A stretch of 64,000 nucleotides of DNA, taken from contig CM049311.1 in NCBI GenBank assembly GCA_026874595.1, forward strand, positions 63,141,453-63,205,452. Direction: 5' to 3'. The stretch's first letter is position 1. Every line of letters starts with the position of its first letter. Origin of the DNA: Sipunculus nudus (Eukaryota; Annelida; Sipuncula; Golfingiida; Sipunculidae). The notes under the pieces were generated by a model. The model searched no databases. It had not been told where the DNA came from and saw nothing but the letters and a program-made list of their open reading frames with translations. The position numbers and the translations under genes are program-made. Below are positions 12,360 to 22,010 of the stretch, in pieces.

Positions 12360-12932
12360 TTATAGTGAAAATGGGGTCCCTGACACGGATGATGTAATAA
12401 TTTGTTTGTGTGTTGTGGAAACTGGTTTTTGTGTAGGGTCGACGGGCAATCCTGTATATGGAAGGATCAGATTGCGATGCAGAGTGCGAGTACGCTTTTT
12501 ATCACCCAAGGGGCAAACAACATATACTGGAATATCCTTATTGGGTTGTTCCAATACCTCATACACCTGCTTTTCCCATTTATCGACCAGTTTCTGTTTC
12601 CCAATGATCCCTACCTTTCGTACTAAGACGTGATCACCAATACCCAGCACCGCATTGCGAGCACGTTTATCATACAATCGTTTGTGGTGATACCTGGATG
12701 ATAAAGAGACACGTTGAGCAATATCATAGGCAGAAGAAAGTTGGTCTTTTAGATCGGAAACATATGTGATGTAATTTTGATGGTTAGGATTGTTGTTGGT
12801 CCCAAGTACTAGATCAATAGGGAGGCGTGGATGTCGACCGAACATTAAATAGAAAGGTGTATAACCGGTTGCATCATTTTTCGTACAATTATAGGCATGA
12901 GTTAAAGCACTGACGTATTCTTTCCAGTTTTT
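12360..12932 (-). pseudogene. Integrase C-terminal remnant (core deleted)
   Basis: The frame starts at about 12932 and contains YTPFYLMFGRHPRLPIDL, the conserved segment just after the catalytic core of gypsy integrases. This is followed by an SH3-like DNA-binding region (GDHVLVRK, KLVDKWEKQVYEVLE). The H2C2 zinc finger and the D,D-35-E catalytic core that should precede it are absent. RNase H sequence ends at about 12937 and this segment begins at about 12932, so the missing several hundred codons were lost in one deletion. It terminates at 12360 in a frame break. Confidence 0.85.
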
Positions 12933-13584
12933 CTTTTTCTGCTAGAAGCCGAGGGATTCTCGAAAGTGCATCGGCGTCGATGTTATGCTTGCCGGCTTTA
13001 TATTGAATATTAAAGTCGTAATTAGCCAATTCAGATACCCATCTTTGACCTGTTGCATCTAATTTTGCGGAGGACATTATGTAAGTTAGAGGATTGTTAT
13101 CAGTGAACACTGTGAACCGTGATCCATACAGATATTCTTTAAATTTATCGGTTACACACCACTTTAAAGCTAAGAACTCTAACTTATGAATAGGGTACCG
13201 AGACTCTGATGGTGTTAGGCTTCGGCTCGCATAAGCTATTGGTCTTTTCTGGCCATCTTGATCTTGGTACAGAATACCAGAGATCCCATCAAAACTTGCA
13301 TCAGTATGAACAATAAACGGACGAGAGAATTCTGCAAACGCTAGTACAGGAGCAGAAGATAGTAGTCCTATTAATTGATCAAATGCTAGTGGGTGGTTAT
13401 TTGACCAGTTAAAGATTGTTTGAGATGGAACTTTCTTTCTGGTACGATTACTGGTTTTTGTTTGATTCTGAATATGGTGGCCTTTCAGTAAGTCATGTAA
13501 TGGATTTTGCGATTTTAGCCAATCCAGGGACAAACCTACGATAGAAACTCGCAAAGCCCAAGAAACGGCGTACATCACTGACAC
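12889..13584 (-). pseudogene. Retrotransposon RNase H domain
   Basis: A 231-residue frame. The RT thumb/connection is around residues 20-85. RNase H motifs IVHTDAS (Asp95), HKLEFLAL (Glu136), VFTDNNPL (Asp162) and HNIDADALSR follow in the correct order and spacing for a gypsy RNase H. The first ~20 residues are out-of-frame translation: the real junction with RT is a frame shift near 13505. The last ~20 residues after RIPRLLAE are also out of frame, beyond the integrase deletion. The catalytic residues look intact. Confidence 0.85.
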
Positions 13585-14706
13585 ACTTAGGTAATGGCCA
13601 TTCTTTAAGAACGCTGATTTTACTCTGGTCAGTATGTATACCTTCTTTTGAGACTATATGTCCTAGGTATTTTACTTTATCTTGCATCAGCTGGCACTTT
13701 GAAGGTTTTAGTTTTAGGCCTGCGTCATGCAGACGCTGAAAGATGTTATTCAAGCGTTTTAGGTGTTCTTCAAAGGAGGTAGAGAATACGATTATATCGT
13801 CAAGATAGAGAAGACATTCTTTTAAATGGAGATCACCCATAGTCTTCTGCATCAGTCTTTGGAAGCAGGCAGGGGCGTTCACCAAGCCGAATGGCATGGT
13901 TTCCCATTGATAAAAACCGAGAGGACCTACTGTAAAAGCTGTTTTATCTTTATCTTCTTCGGCTAACTCAACCTGCCAGTAACCAGACTTCAAATCTAGA
14001 GAGGAAAAGTAACGAGCGCCAATCAAAGAATCTAAGGTTTCATCGATACTTGGCAAGGAATGAGCGTCTCTAACAGTTCTGCTATTCAGGGTTCTATAAT
14101 CAATACAGAAACGAAGAGTTCCGTCAGGTTTTCTGACAAGGACTACTGGACTAGCAAACGGACTTTTGCTCTCCTTAATTACTTTTGACTCTTGCATTTC
14201 TTTCAGATGTTGTTTTACCTCATCATATAATTGTGGAGGGATGCGACGATATCGCTCTCTAAATGGTTCATCTTTAGTCAATACGATACGGTGTTTTTCT
14301 ACACTGGTGTGACCAATATCTGTATTACTTAAGGAAAATATGTGTTTCCATTTAAGCAACAGAAGTTGTAGTTGTTCCGATTCAGATTGTGACAAATCTT
14401 GACCAAATTTGAACATGTTAAAGAATTGTTGATCAGATGGGTCAGGTGATTGTGTCAGTTGGGTTACGAGGCTAGCTTCTTGTATGTTACAGAGTATCAT
14501 TTTTGATGGAATAATGATGGAATGTGATGTTAAGTTCCTGACCTGTACTGGAATTCTTTGACTTGTACCTACCGACAAATCAAGCTCTTGGACACAAGGA
14601 AGTAGAACCAATCCAGTTGGTAACCTGTGGAGAACATTCACATCAGTTATAACAAGGGTCTTGCCTGTGGTACAACCTCTGGTTAAACCATTTAAAGTAA
14701 CATCAC
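13493..14706 (-). pseudogene. Retrotransposon reverse transcriptase
   Basis: A 382-residue frame from a GTG (14641) that stays open a further ~20 codons upstream, so it is an internal pol segment. RT motifs are in order: ASPVVLVRKPDGTLRFCIDY (about 163-182), SSLDLKSGYWQ with the first catalytic Asp216, MPFGLVNAPACFQ (249-261), the YLDD active site (279-282), and KYLGH further on. All catalytic aspartates are present. The frame is separated from protease by a frame break near 14700 and from RNase H by another near 13505. Confidence 0.9.
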
Positions 14707-15189
14707 TGTGGGAGGTATTACTGTAGACTTGGTGGATAATACATAACCTCCTTTATTCACTGATTTCTTTTCCCTGTTTGTCAAACATTTAAATGCAATA
14801 TTCCATGGTTGGGGCATGTGTAAACTTTGAATAAAATTTGGACCAGCATTTGTCTGAAGAAAATTTAAACAAGAGTTTAGCACATTCGTACCAATTAAAA
14901 ATGGAACACTGGCATTGAAATGGGTGTTTTTCATTACCAATACTGGCACAGAGAATGTCTGAGATGAATTTATTTCAGGAAATTTAAGGTCAACAGCGAT
15001 GATACCACAGTACTCTACCTGCTGGCCGTCCAGTTGCCGGAGATCCATCATCTCCTCCACAGGGACTAAGTCTGACGGGTTGAGGTGTTTTTCATAAAAC
15101 CATTGAGCAATGGTAGAGACCTGGGAACCTGCATCTGAAAGACCCTGGCAGTTAATACCATCTGCAAACATGTCAACAACGTGTTTCAC
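14692..15189 (-). pseudogene. Retropepsin-like protease with a DAG active-site motif
   Basis: About 165 codons. LSDAGSQVSTI (Asp19-Ala20-Gly21) is the active-site loop and FLIGTNVLNSCL the C-terminal motif of a retroviral-type aspartic protease. The usual residue after the catalytic Asp is Ser or Thr; here it is Ala, which in related proteases weakens dimerisation and activity. A TAG immediately precedes the frame, and the natural N-terminal part appears to lie in another frame (break near 15185). Confidence 0.75.
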
Positions 15190-15287
15190 CTACAAGAGGG
15201 ACATTATCAGTACATACGTTTGTTGTGGGAATTTTATAACCTGACCCCGTGTTCTCCCACGAATGATCACGGGCGACCCTTAGTTTT

Positions 15288-16592
15288 TTAGGATTTTCCC
15301 GTTTTTGTCTCGTTTGGCATGGCATTTGTCAACAGTGTGGGTGTGACGAAGGCAACGAGAGCAAAAGACTTCGTCCGAGACAGTATTTCTGTTACGAACT
15401 TCAGCTGAGTTTGTGATGGTTTGTTTGGTTTGAACATTTGAGATCGTTCAAGTTTCGATAAGCGATTCTCTAGGATTGACAGTTTGTTATTTATCTGCTC
15501 AAGCACAGAGCTTTCAGAAGACAAAGTTTTAACCCCTTGTTGAGAAATTTGGTTGGATGAAGCAACTTTCTTGTCACTCATATGTGAGTGATGTACAAGT
15601 TCTGACTGTAAGGCTCGTGCTGCTGCAAAGAGTTCATCCTGTTCTTCCCCATTATCATATCTGTGTCTTAAAGCCTCCTTAATGTACTTAGAATACAACC
15701 CATTCCAGAATCTAGACCGAAGAAGTCGCTCATATTCCCTATGAGGAGTAGGATTTCTCTGGTTTATGAGGTCTAACTGTCTAGTAAGCCTGCAGCTCCA
15801 GTTGACAATATCCTCTTTAGGATCTTGTTTACATGAGTGAAACTGCTGTATAAGAACCTCTGTGGGGAGCACATTACCAAAGTATCTGTCAAATTTATTC
15901 AGTATATCTGTGGGAGTGGACTCATCGGGCATATGTAAAAGAACATTTCCTGCTGTCCCCCTAACAGACTGATGAATCGCTGACAAAATCTGAGGCTCTG
16001 GTGTTACGCCAGCTTTTATCATAGATTTGAGATAGGAACGCCATTGTTCGTAGCTACCGGTTTTATCTTGATTCCCTGAAAATGGGGACAGTTTTGGAGA
16101 GATAACACTGTAACCAGTAGCCCCAGATGGCCCCTGTATAACATCATCCCTTCGGTGTTTAAACTCCACAAACATCTGATTTACCTCGAAATCTGAAAGA
16201 AAATCGAGCTTAGTTACTATCTCTGAGATACGTCTACCTTCGGGTACCTGAAAGGAAGAAGGATTTAACGAATCGAGCAACTTATTTGAAATCAGATGAG
16301 ACACCTCAGTGATGGAGAAAGCCCTAGCATGTTCAAGAGAGATTTTGATGCTTGAATCCCTTTCTAAAGAGCTACCTGATATCTTATCTATGGCCTTTTT
16401 GGCAGTGTCTTTAGTCTCAAAAACTATAAACCCGCGGCCAATGCAACGACTAGTATGTGCTTCTCGAACAAACAAAACAGGAGTAGGAGTTTCAATTTGT
16501 GAGAAGTGTTCAATAATCTCAGATTCGTTGGCATCAGAAGGGAGTCCATGCATGGAGACGACCCGTGTTATGTCAACTGATTTACCCTCCAT
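15288..16592 (-). CDS. Gag polyprotein with RRM-like N-terminus and PNMA-like capsid
   Basis: 434 residues. The N-terminus (about 10-88) looks like an RRM: VVSMHGLP resembles RNP2 and GRGFIVFE resembles RNP1. The region from about 165 to 345 starts with PKLSPFSGNQDKTGSYEQWR and reads like a Ty3/gypsy capsid (FSG...W...L..., then a run of helices with SxLRGxA-type and WxxRLxRQLD-type motifs). RRM-like N-terminus plus gypsy capsid is the architecture of the vertebrate PNMA (paraneoplastic antigen Ma) family and of PNMA-like proteins predicted in invertebrates. A coiled-coil-like stretch (INNKLSILENRLSKLE) precedes the knuckle. The final ~25 residues are out-of-frame relative to the zinc knuckle. 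Start chosen at the first Met, after the leader. Confidence 0.8.
   Translation of the reverse strand: MEGKSVDITRVVSMHGLPSDANESEIIEHFSQIETPTPVLFVREAHTSRCIGRGFIVFETKDTAKKAIDKISGSSLERDSSIKISLEHARAFSITEVSHLISNKLLDSLNPSSFQVPEGRRISEIVTKLDFLSDFEVNQMFVEFKHRRDDVIQGPSGATGYSVISPKLSPFSGNQDKTGSYEQWRSYLKSMIKAGVTPEPQILSAIHQSVRGTAGNVLLHMPDESTPTDILNKFDRYFGNVLPTEVLIQQFHSCKQDPKEDIVNWSCRLTRQLDLINQRNPTPHREYERLLRSRFWNGLYSKYIKEALRHRYDNGEEQDELFAAARALQSELVHHSHMSDKKVASSNQISQQGVKTLSSESSVLEQINNKLSILENRLSKLERSQMFKPNKPSQTQLKFVTEILSRTKSFALVAFVTPTLLTNAMPNETKTGKS
15322..15363 (-). pseudogene. Gag zinc knuckle in a shifted frame
   Basis: A CCHC knuckle with spacing C-x2-C-x4-H-x4-C (CSRCLRHTHTVDKC) is encoded here, but not in the long gag frame. 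The frame holding it is open across the end of gag and stops at 15280. A nucleocapsid knuckle belongs at the gag C-terminus, so the long gag frame must be shifted a little upstream, around 15370-15440. A programmed frameshift is possible but less usual inside the nucleocapsid. Confidence 0.75.
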
Positions 16593-17410
16593 CTCTCTTT
16601 AATGCGAATGTATGAATAGAGGAAATAAAATGTGATCTTTAAAGACAATAAAGAAATGATGAATGTTGTCTTAAGTCATCTGTCAATGGTCAAATACCAG
16701 CAGGTTTAAGGGCAAATGTTAGTATTCAGTTGCAATGCTACTGTTTACATTACACAGACCACAAGACCAATTGGCATTAGACAATGGAACATCACGTGAC
16801 CAATCACGATAACCTCAAACCGGGCCAAAGCTATTACCCTTTACATGCATAAAATTCTCCATAATAAACTGCAAAAATAATTTACAGCTAACATATAAAA
16901 AAATTGATCACTTCAATTACAAAACATGCAACAATATTATACACAATTAATCACAAAGTCCATAGCCATGCTGACAATAGCAAATACAAAAAGAAAAGTT
17001 CATGCAGTACAAGGAAAATGTCAAACAATTACCGTTTATCTTCTCCAAAGAGAGTGACGTTCGTCTGGGCCCTTTAAACGAAGTCTCCGTGTACGGCGAA
17101 AAGCGTGACAATAGTCCAGGAATGCACGAGCGAAGAACACAATAGCGAAGCAGAGTTTACAGTGCAAGGCACTGAAGCGAAGCGAAGCGACGAACACGCA
17201 TGCATGCAAAATCTGTGTCCAAGCGAGCCCGCGAAAAGTCCACTCTGGCCCTGTGTTATGGTGTTGTGCACAGACACCAATTAAATAATATCCACCGGTG
17301 GAATGGAAGTTCAGAAAATAATCATCTCCTGTGATATCGTCGTCGAGACGCACAGACGGACATCGAGTCGTCGAGACGCACACACGGACATCGATCCACA
17401 GTAGAGATGG
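16593..17410 (-). other. Retrotransposon 5' leader
   Basis: About 820 bp between the primer-binding site and gag. It would carry the packaging signal and part of the 5' UTR. A 115-codon frame here (17036-17383) has no similarity to any known domain and is probably chance. Confidence 0.6.
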
Positions 17411-17428
17411 TCCTCACTCGGGGCACCA
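17411..17428 (-). promoter_or_regulatory. tRNA primer-binding site
   Basis: In element orientation TGGTGCCCCGAGTGAGGA starts three bases after the 5' LTR end. The leading TGG matches the CCA end of a tRNA. I did not identify which tRNA. This placement proves that the LTR ends at 17432 and not at the 138-bp block. Confidence 0.8.
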
Positions 17429-17431
17429 AAA

Positions 17432-18204
17432 TGTAACGGGTGTTCCCGGCAAGAGCCAAAGTCACCCGGCGTGAGTCAAAGGCGAGGCAAGGCGATGTAT
17501 ATATATAAAAGTGTTTATTCAGCCGTATATATATACAAATCTGGAGTCCTCCAAGCCGGAGTCCCTGCCAAGCAGAGAACGAATACTGCCATTAAACATT
17601 TCATATAAACATTTCTATATGGTGCAAAAATACAATAAATGGCATGAATATACAGAATATACATTTGCACATTTCTTGGTATTCATTACACAAGAAAACA
17701 CATTACATATTATACAAATGAGCCTATATATTTAGGAACCACATTTTAAGATATCGTTGCATATTACCATGAATACAAATATCCATGCGTACAACAAGTA
17801 TGAATTTACCAGTAACGTGTGCAATTAGAATATGGAATATACAGTTTACATGATAGTACGTACGTGATATACTGAAAGTAATGAATTGGCTAAATGATAG
17901 AGTTTATCGCAGTTTAAGAGTTTAGTAAAAACGGTCCTTACCTGCCAAACAGAGAACGAATACTGACAAGTTCTCTATGTCACGAGACTGAGGCTTGGCA
18001 GGGTTCGCGTCGCGGTCCGTGTCATTGTCCGAATGAAAACAATAGGAACAACGGAAAACCGGTTGAGTAATGAGGAACCAAGCAAACAAGGCAACCAAGG
18101 CAACTGCGGGGCAATTCATTGACCAGTTAGGCCAAGCTGATGATATGATACCTGCCAGGCAATTCAGTTATACCTGATAATATAATACGCGTTATCGGAG
18201 CCGT

Positions 18205-18208
<4 letters not shown>
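17432..18208 (-). repeat. Full 5' LTR, 777 bp
   Basis: Bounded by TGTAACGG...CCGTTACA, an 8-bp inverted terminal repeat with TG...CA ends. In element orientation a TATATATATA box (17526-17535) is followed by a polyadenylation signal AATAAA (17514-17519), giving a plausible U3-R-U5 layout. An internal 24-bp near-repeat of the type CTGCCAARCAGAGAACGAAT occurs at about 17563 and 17942. Confidence 0.85.

Positions 18209-18239
<31 letters not shown>
18209..18239. repeat. (TA)n microsatellite
   Basis: Begins immediately after the 5' LTR end and opens the hammerhead-bearing repeat that follows. Confidence 0.9.
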
Positions 18240-18242
<3 letters not shown>

Positions 18243-18243
18243 T

Positions 18244-18434
18244 ATATAACAATTATATCCAGATTGTTACAAAACCACGGGGTTTTAAAGTGCTCAACTA
18301 ATACAAGGAGCTGTAATACATAAATTTAAGGACTTAAGTGTTCCTGACGAGTGAGACCCTTACGAAACAGAGCTGTCGCACACAAGTAAGTGTGTTTAAG
18401 TCCTGAAATTTATTTATATATAACAATTATATAT
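18244..18434 (+). mobile_element. Retrozyme-like repeat unit carrying a hammerhead
   Basis: A short unit between (TA)n tracts is bounded by direct copies of TATATAACAATTATAT (18244-18259 and about 18418-18433). It contains AAAGTGCTC (18287-18295), then an AGCTG...ATACATAAA block, then a hammerhead ribozyme. The AAAGTGCTC plus following block also occurs beside the second hammerhead at 43.54 kb. There is no protein-coding capacity. Animal retrozymes are known as small non-autonomous repeats with type I hammerheads; assignment to them is inference. Confidence 0.6.
18321..18412 (+). ncRNA. Type I hammerhead ribozyme (predicted)
   Basis: Core CUGACGA (18344-18350), stem II GUGAG-ACC-CUUAC (18351-18363), GAAA (18364-18367), stem III ACAG-AG-CUGU (18367-18376), cleavage-site nucleotide C at 18377. 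Stem I is long: GUGUUC/GCACAC next to the core with one mismatch, then an internal loop, then 18321-18338 pairing with 18395-18412 (two mismatches). All invariant core bases are present and stem I is open, so it is type I. The two-base stem III loop suggests it would work best as a dimer. Self-cleavage itself is not shown by sequence. Confidence 0.75.
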
Positions 18435-18446
18435 ATAATCTATATA

Positions 18447-18449
<3 letters not shown>

Positions 18450-18484
<35 letters not shown>

Positions 18485-18524
18485 GAATATGTCACTCAGA
18501 GACGCTGAAAAAGGTATAACATAC

Positions 18525-18583
<59 letters not shown>
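18450..18583. repeat. Two (TA)n microsatellites
   Basis: TA runs at about 18450-18481 and 18528-18583 separated by 46 bp of ordinary sequence. The Tyr-Ile reading frames here are artefacts. Confidence 0.9.
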
Positions 18584-18585
<2 letters not shown>

Positions 18586-19113
18586 AACTCATCCCCCACC
18601 CTGGGAGAAAAATTGACGCCACTGCCACACAGCGTAAATTCAAGCAGTGTCAAACGTTAACCGAAGACAATATTCATCACAGGAAAACGACAGAATATTT
18701 CCATTTAACTGTCTGGCATTTGTTTCACTCCTAGGTCTAGGTTTATAAATATTATATGGGTTTTTTGGCCTGGCTGCTTCATAGTTGTATTGGCTGTTCC
18801 CTGGGTGCCGGGTATAACCTCACTGGCATTTTGATATTTCATAATCCAAAAACCCCGAGCTTCTAACTTACCGTTCTTAGGAGAGTCGATTTATCTGAGC
18901 AGATTAAACCAACTGGAGGCCTTAAGCGTGGAGCCCTCTAAGGCCAAAATATTAAGTCATCGGCTCATGAAAAAAAAACTGTTCCTTTCTTCATATAACC
19001 AATTAAAGTAGAAAAAAATTTTTCATTTGTATGTATAAACATCATCAATTCAGACAAGAATGGCTTCTTTTGATCTCCACAGGACCTGTTATATATAAAC
19101 GGCACTGATGATC

Positions 19114-19628
19114 TTTAAAGGGGTCCAATCACCTATGAAGCATGTTGAGTTAACATGAAAAATAGCTCTTTCCCTTTAAAATAAATCTGTACCTGCCAAA
19201 ACATTGCCTTGAAATTGTTTGCTTACTCCTGTAACGAGTGTTATAAACAGTGAACCGGGCGCGATCGCAGGTGTCAACATAAACACAGTGTGTCGGTCCT
19301 TGTGCTTCGCGGAGCCACAACACATGCTAATCAGAAGATGCCCTGACAGACTGGGCCAAAATATATGTAATATGTAATACATGTTCCCGCTGGCTGAAAC
19401 ACCGCGTGTTACCCCTCTTAATCGGACCTCCGGTCACGCGACCTTGTTATGGTAAACAAACTGTGTTTACCAACACGAAGGGCTATAACAAGGTGTTAAA
19501 AAGTCGTATGCGAGAAAATGAGACTGTGTGCTGGGATGGATTTGCATGGAAACGTTTGTATAAAGCAAAATTGAACTGATAGTGTGGAAGAATAGGCGTA
19601 ATATTGCTGCTAATTATGTCCCCTTAAG
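19114..19628. mobile_element. Repeat family C, copy 1 (~510 bp)
   Basis: Starts TTAAAGGGGTCC and ends GTCCCCTTAAGG, giving short terminal inverted repeats of the form TTWAGGGGAC. The body contains GAACCGGGCGCGATCGCAGG and CCTTGTTATGGTAAAC, both also in the copies at 42.5 and 50.4 kb. No coding capacity. The short termini and size suit a MITE; the superfamily is unknown. Confidence 0.75.
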
Positions 19629-22010
19629 GTTGATATGATTTGGCGTACATTGTGGGCCATGATTGTAAACTCAAGACAGTGCACTTTATTCAATGTGCAT
19701 TTCAATATTTTAATCATGGATAAAGATTATTTGCCCAAACAAAATAAACATTAAAAAATTATATATTATTATAACCATTTGGCATCCTTGTTTGATTTCC
19801 ATATAATTAATTTGTAAAATGCATTCTCCTGTTTCCTTGATTTTTGCAAATTACGTTTTTGATAATACTTTGTTGTCATTTTCAATCCATTTCAATGGAT
19901 TTTTAGAAGACCTGCCTGCGGATACAGGGGATGGCGGAGGTATGTGCTCTGTGAGTGCTTTCTATTTGTGAATGAACTTGGTGGTATTAACATTTTGAAC
20001 ATTTGCTAGTGGCAAATAATATTGCATAGTAGTTGTGGACCCTTGCAGTAAAGCTTATTCAGAAAAGGTAAATTATTATTGTACATGCAGTGATCCGCCA
20101 TCATAATCCAGTGCCAAGGAAGGACTTTATTCATTTAACCCATTCAGTTATACACGAGGCAAAATTACGATCCTGTTTTGTTGGGTTTTTTTTTCTCTTG
20201 TAACGGTCTGAACCTTCAAAGCTGATCGAGTGAACAATAACACACGTTTTAATCATGGTGTGGTACAAGCTGTACTGAATACTTATAAACATTTAGAAAT
20301 TTAACTGAACAATCCCGGTTGTGTTATGTTTGATCACAGGATATACCAAGCACATGTATATGTCTGAATGGCTTATCTTATCCTGCTCTACATAATATTT
20401 CTGTTTCGGGAGCCCGCCAAAATAATCCAAACACATTCAAGAAGGACATTTTTTATTTAATTTCAATGATGATGTTGGTAACATGTTCGTGTTTAATGCT
20501 TTTGGGTGTGCTTCAGCTCATTTTATACCATTGCATGCATTTTTTCTATTTATAAAGGAAAATATATAAAATAATTGTCACTTTAACAAGGTCATTTTCA
20601 TATGTAGTTGAATCATACACAAAAGCCCTCTACGAAAAATAAATTGAGAGAAATCGGTTAGATATATATCGCCGGGTGAGACTATGTTTAATAATAAATC
20701 ATAGAGTCACACTATACTATCAGACTTTCACAGATTGCGCCTACATTGTACACAATAAACATAATACGAGTCATTGGGGTTGCTTGTAAAGTAAATGTGA
20801 ATTGGACAATCAATAGGATTACAGACACCCCGGTCAAAGTCTCCTTCGGGCAAAATCCTCCTACGACAGAGAAAAAAAGACCCCCTCTCATAATTTCATA
20901 AATCTCTTTGCTCTCAACACACACACACACACACACACACACATTATAAATGAGATATTTTCAAAACCCACATTCATTTCGACATTTTTGTTTAAGTATC
21001 AGAATTTTTATGTCAGTTCTCATTACGACTTTTTACGCTTTTCACATAATTAAAAGAATTCAACAGGAATAATGAGAGAAAATATAAAGAAATTTATTCA
21101 CCTATAAAAAGTGAGGCGAAGGTATATCTCCTCTTAAAAAGTACTCCCCCCATGTCAATGTTCCTATAGACGTGTTTTGGTTTGAAGCATATTTACTTAT
21201 TGTGAGATGGGGATGTAATTTCTCATTGTACAGTGGATGCTGTGAATTCTGATTTATGCATTATTTATCGTTTCATTTCATAATTATAAGCTACCTAATA
21301 ATGCTAAGAATAATAAGTTACTTGATAAAAAAAAAAACATTGAGATAAGGCGTTCGGGTATTTCTTGTTCCTTAAATATGAATGAATAATCTTTTGCATG
21401 AAAGGCCGGGCAGTATTTAATATTTTCCTTTTTCGTTCAATTCCGGGGCATCGACACTAACAGAGTACCTTATGGCCGAATCCAGCATAGAAAATGAAAA
21501 TATGAATGCAGAGGCTATTCCTGGTGATTTTGTGCATATAAAGCAAGTGGATTTTTTTGCAGGGATTCGTGTTGTTTTTGAAGTAATGGGTGCATGCGAA
21601 AACATGAAAATATATACTGTTGCAACCTGTCGCCAGGAGAGAAGTTAACCATTTTTTTTCATCTGTATGAAAAAGTAATACCTCTTTCTCATTTCAAGCT
21701 CAGCTAAGCGTCATGATGGATGAACCACTTTATTTCTATGGGGAGGTTGCTTGCGTATTAAGCCTAAGAGTATTATTTCCTACTCTATTTTACATCATCA
21801 ACAGATGTGTACTGGGCAGACGACTTCCGGCGCACTGGGAACGAGGCCAATTCATCCGCTTGCGCTCACAGCCCATTGGGCACGCACCAATGTTAACAGA
21901 GTCAGGCAATGGAATTATCGTGTTCCTTCACCTTCACCCAGGTACACAATCTTTTAAATGAAATAGCCAGAGTATATTTCTTTCCCTCTCTGTGCAGCCA
22001 TATGTGTAAA
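19629..22010. other. Unannotated region with an (AC)n tract
   Basis: No gene was recognised. A (CA)n microsatellite lies at about 20917-20942. A CCGCCAAAATAATCCAAACA block at about 20414 recurs near 28148, so some interspersed repeat is present. Confidence 0.45.

Larger units (their letters stand above)
11366..18208 (-). mobile_element. Ty3/gypsy-type LTR retrotransposon, defective, PNMA-like gag
   Basis: A complete layout can be read on the minus strand: a 777-bp 5' LTR (17432-18208), primer-binding site, ~840-bp leader, gag, protease, RT, RNase H, integrase remnant, acidic C-terminal tail, polypurine tract and a truncated 3' LTR (11366-11503). The order protease-RT-RNase H-integrase is that of Ty3/gypsy. 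The element cannot be autonomous: the integrase zinc finger and catalytic core are missing, about five frame breaks divide gag-pol, and the 3' LTR keeps only 138 bp. The shared 138 bp of the two LTRs differ at two sites, which suggests recent insertion. The outer ends both lie in TA microsatellite, so no target duplication can be read. Confidence 0.9.

Noticed and set aside
17036-17383. 115-codon frame in the retrotransposon leader
   Set aside because: No similarity to env or accessory proteins; it lies between the primer-binding site and gag where non-coding leader is expected.
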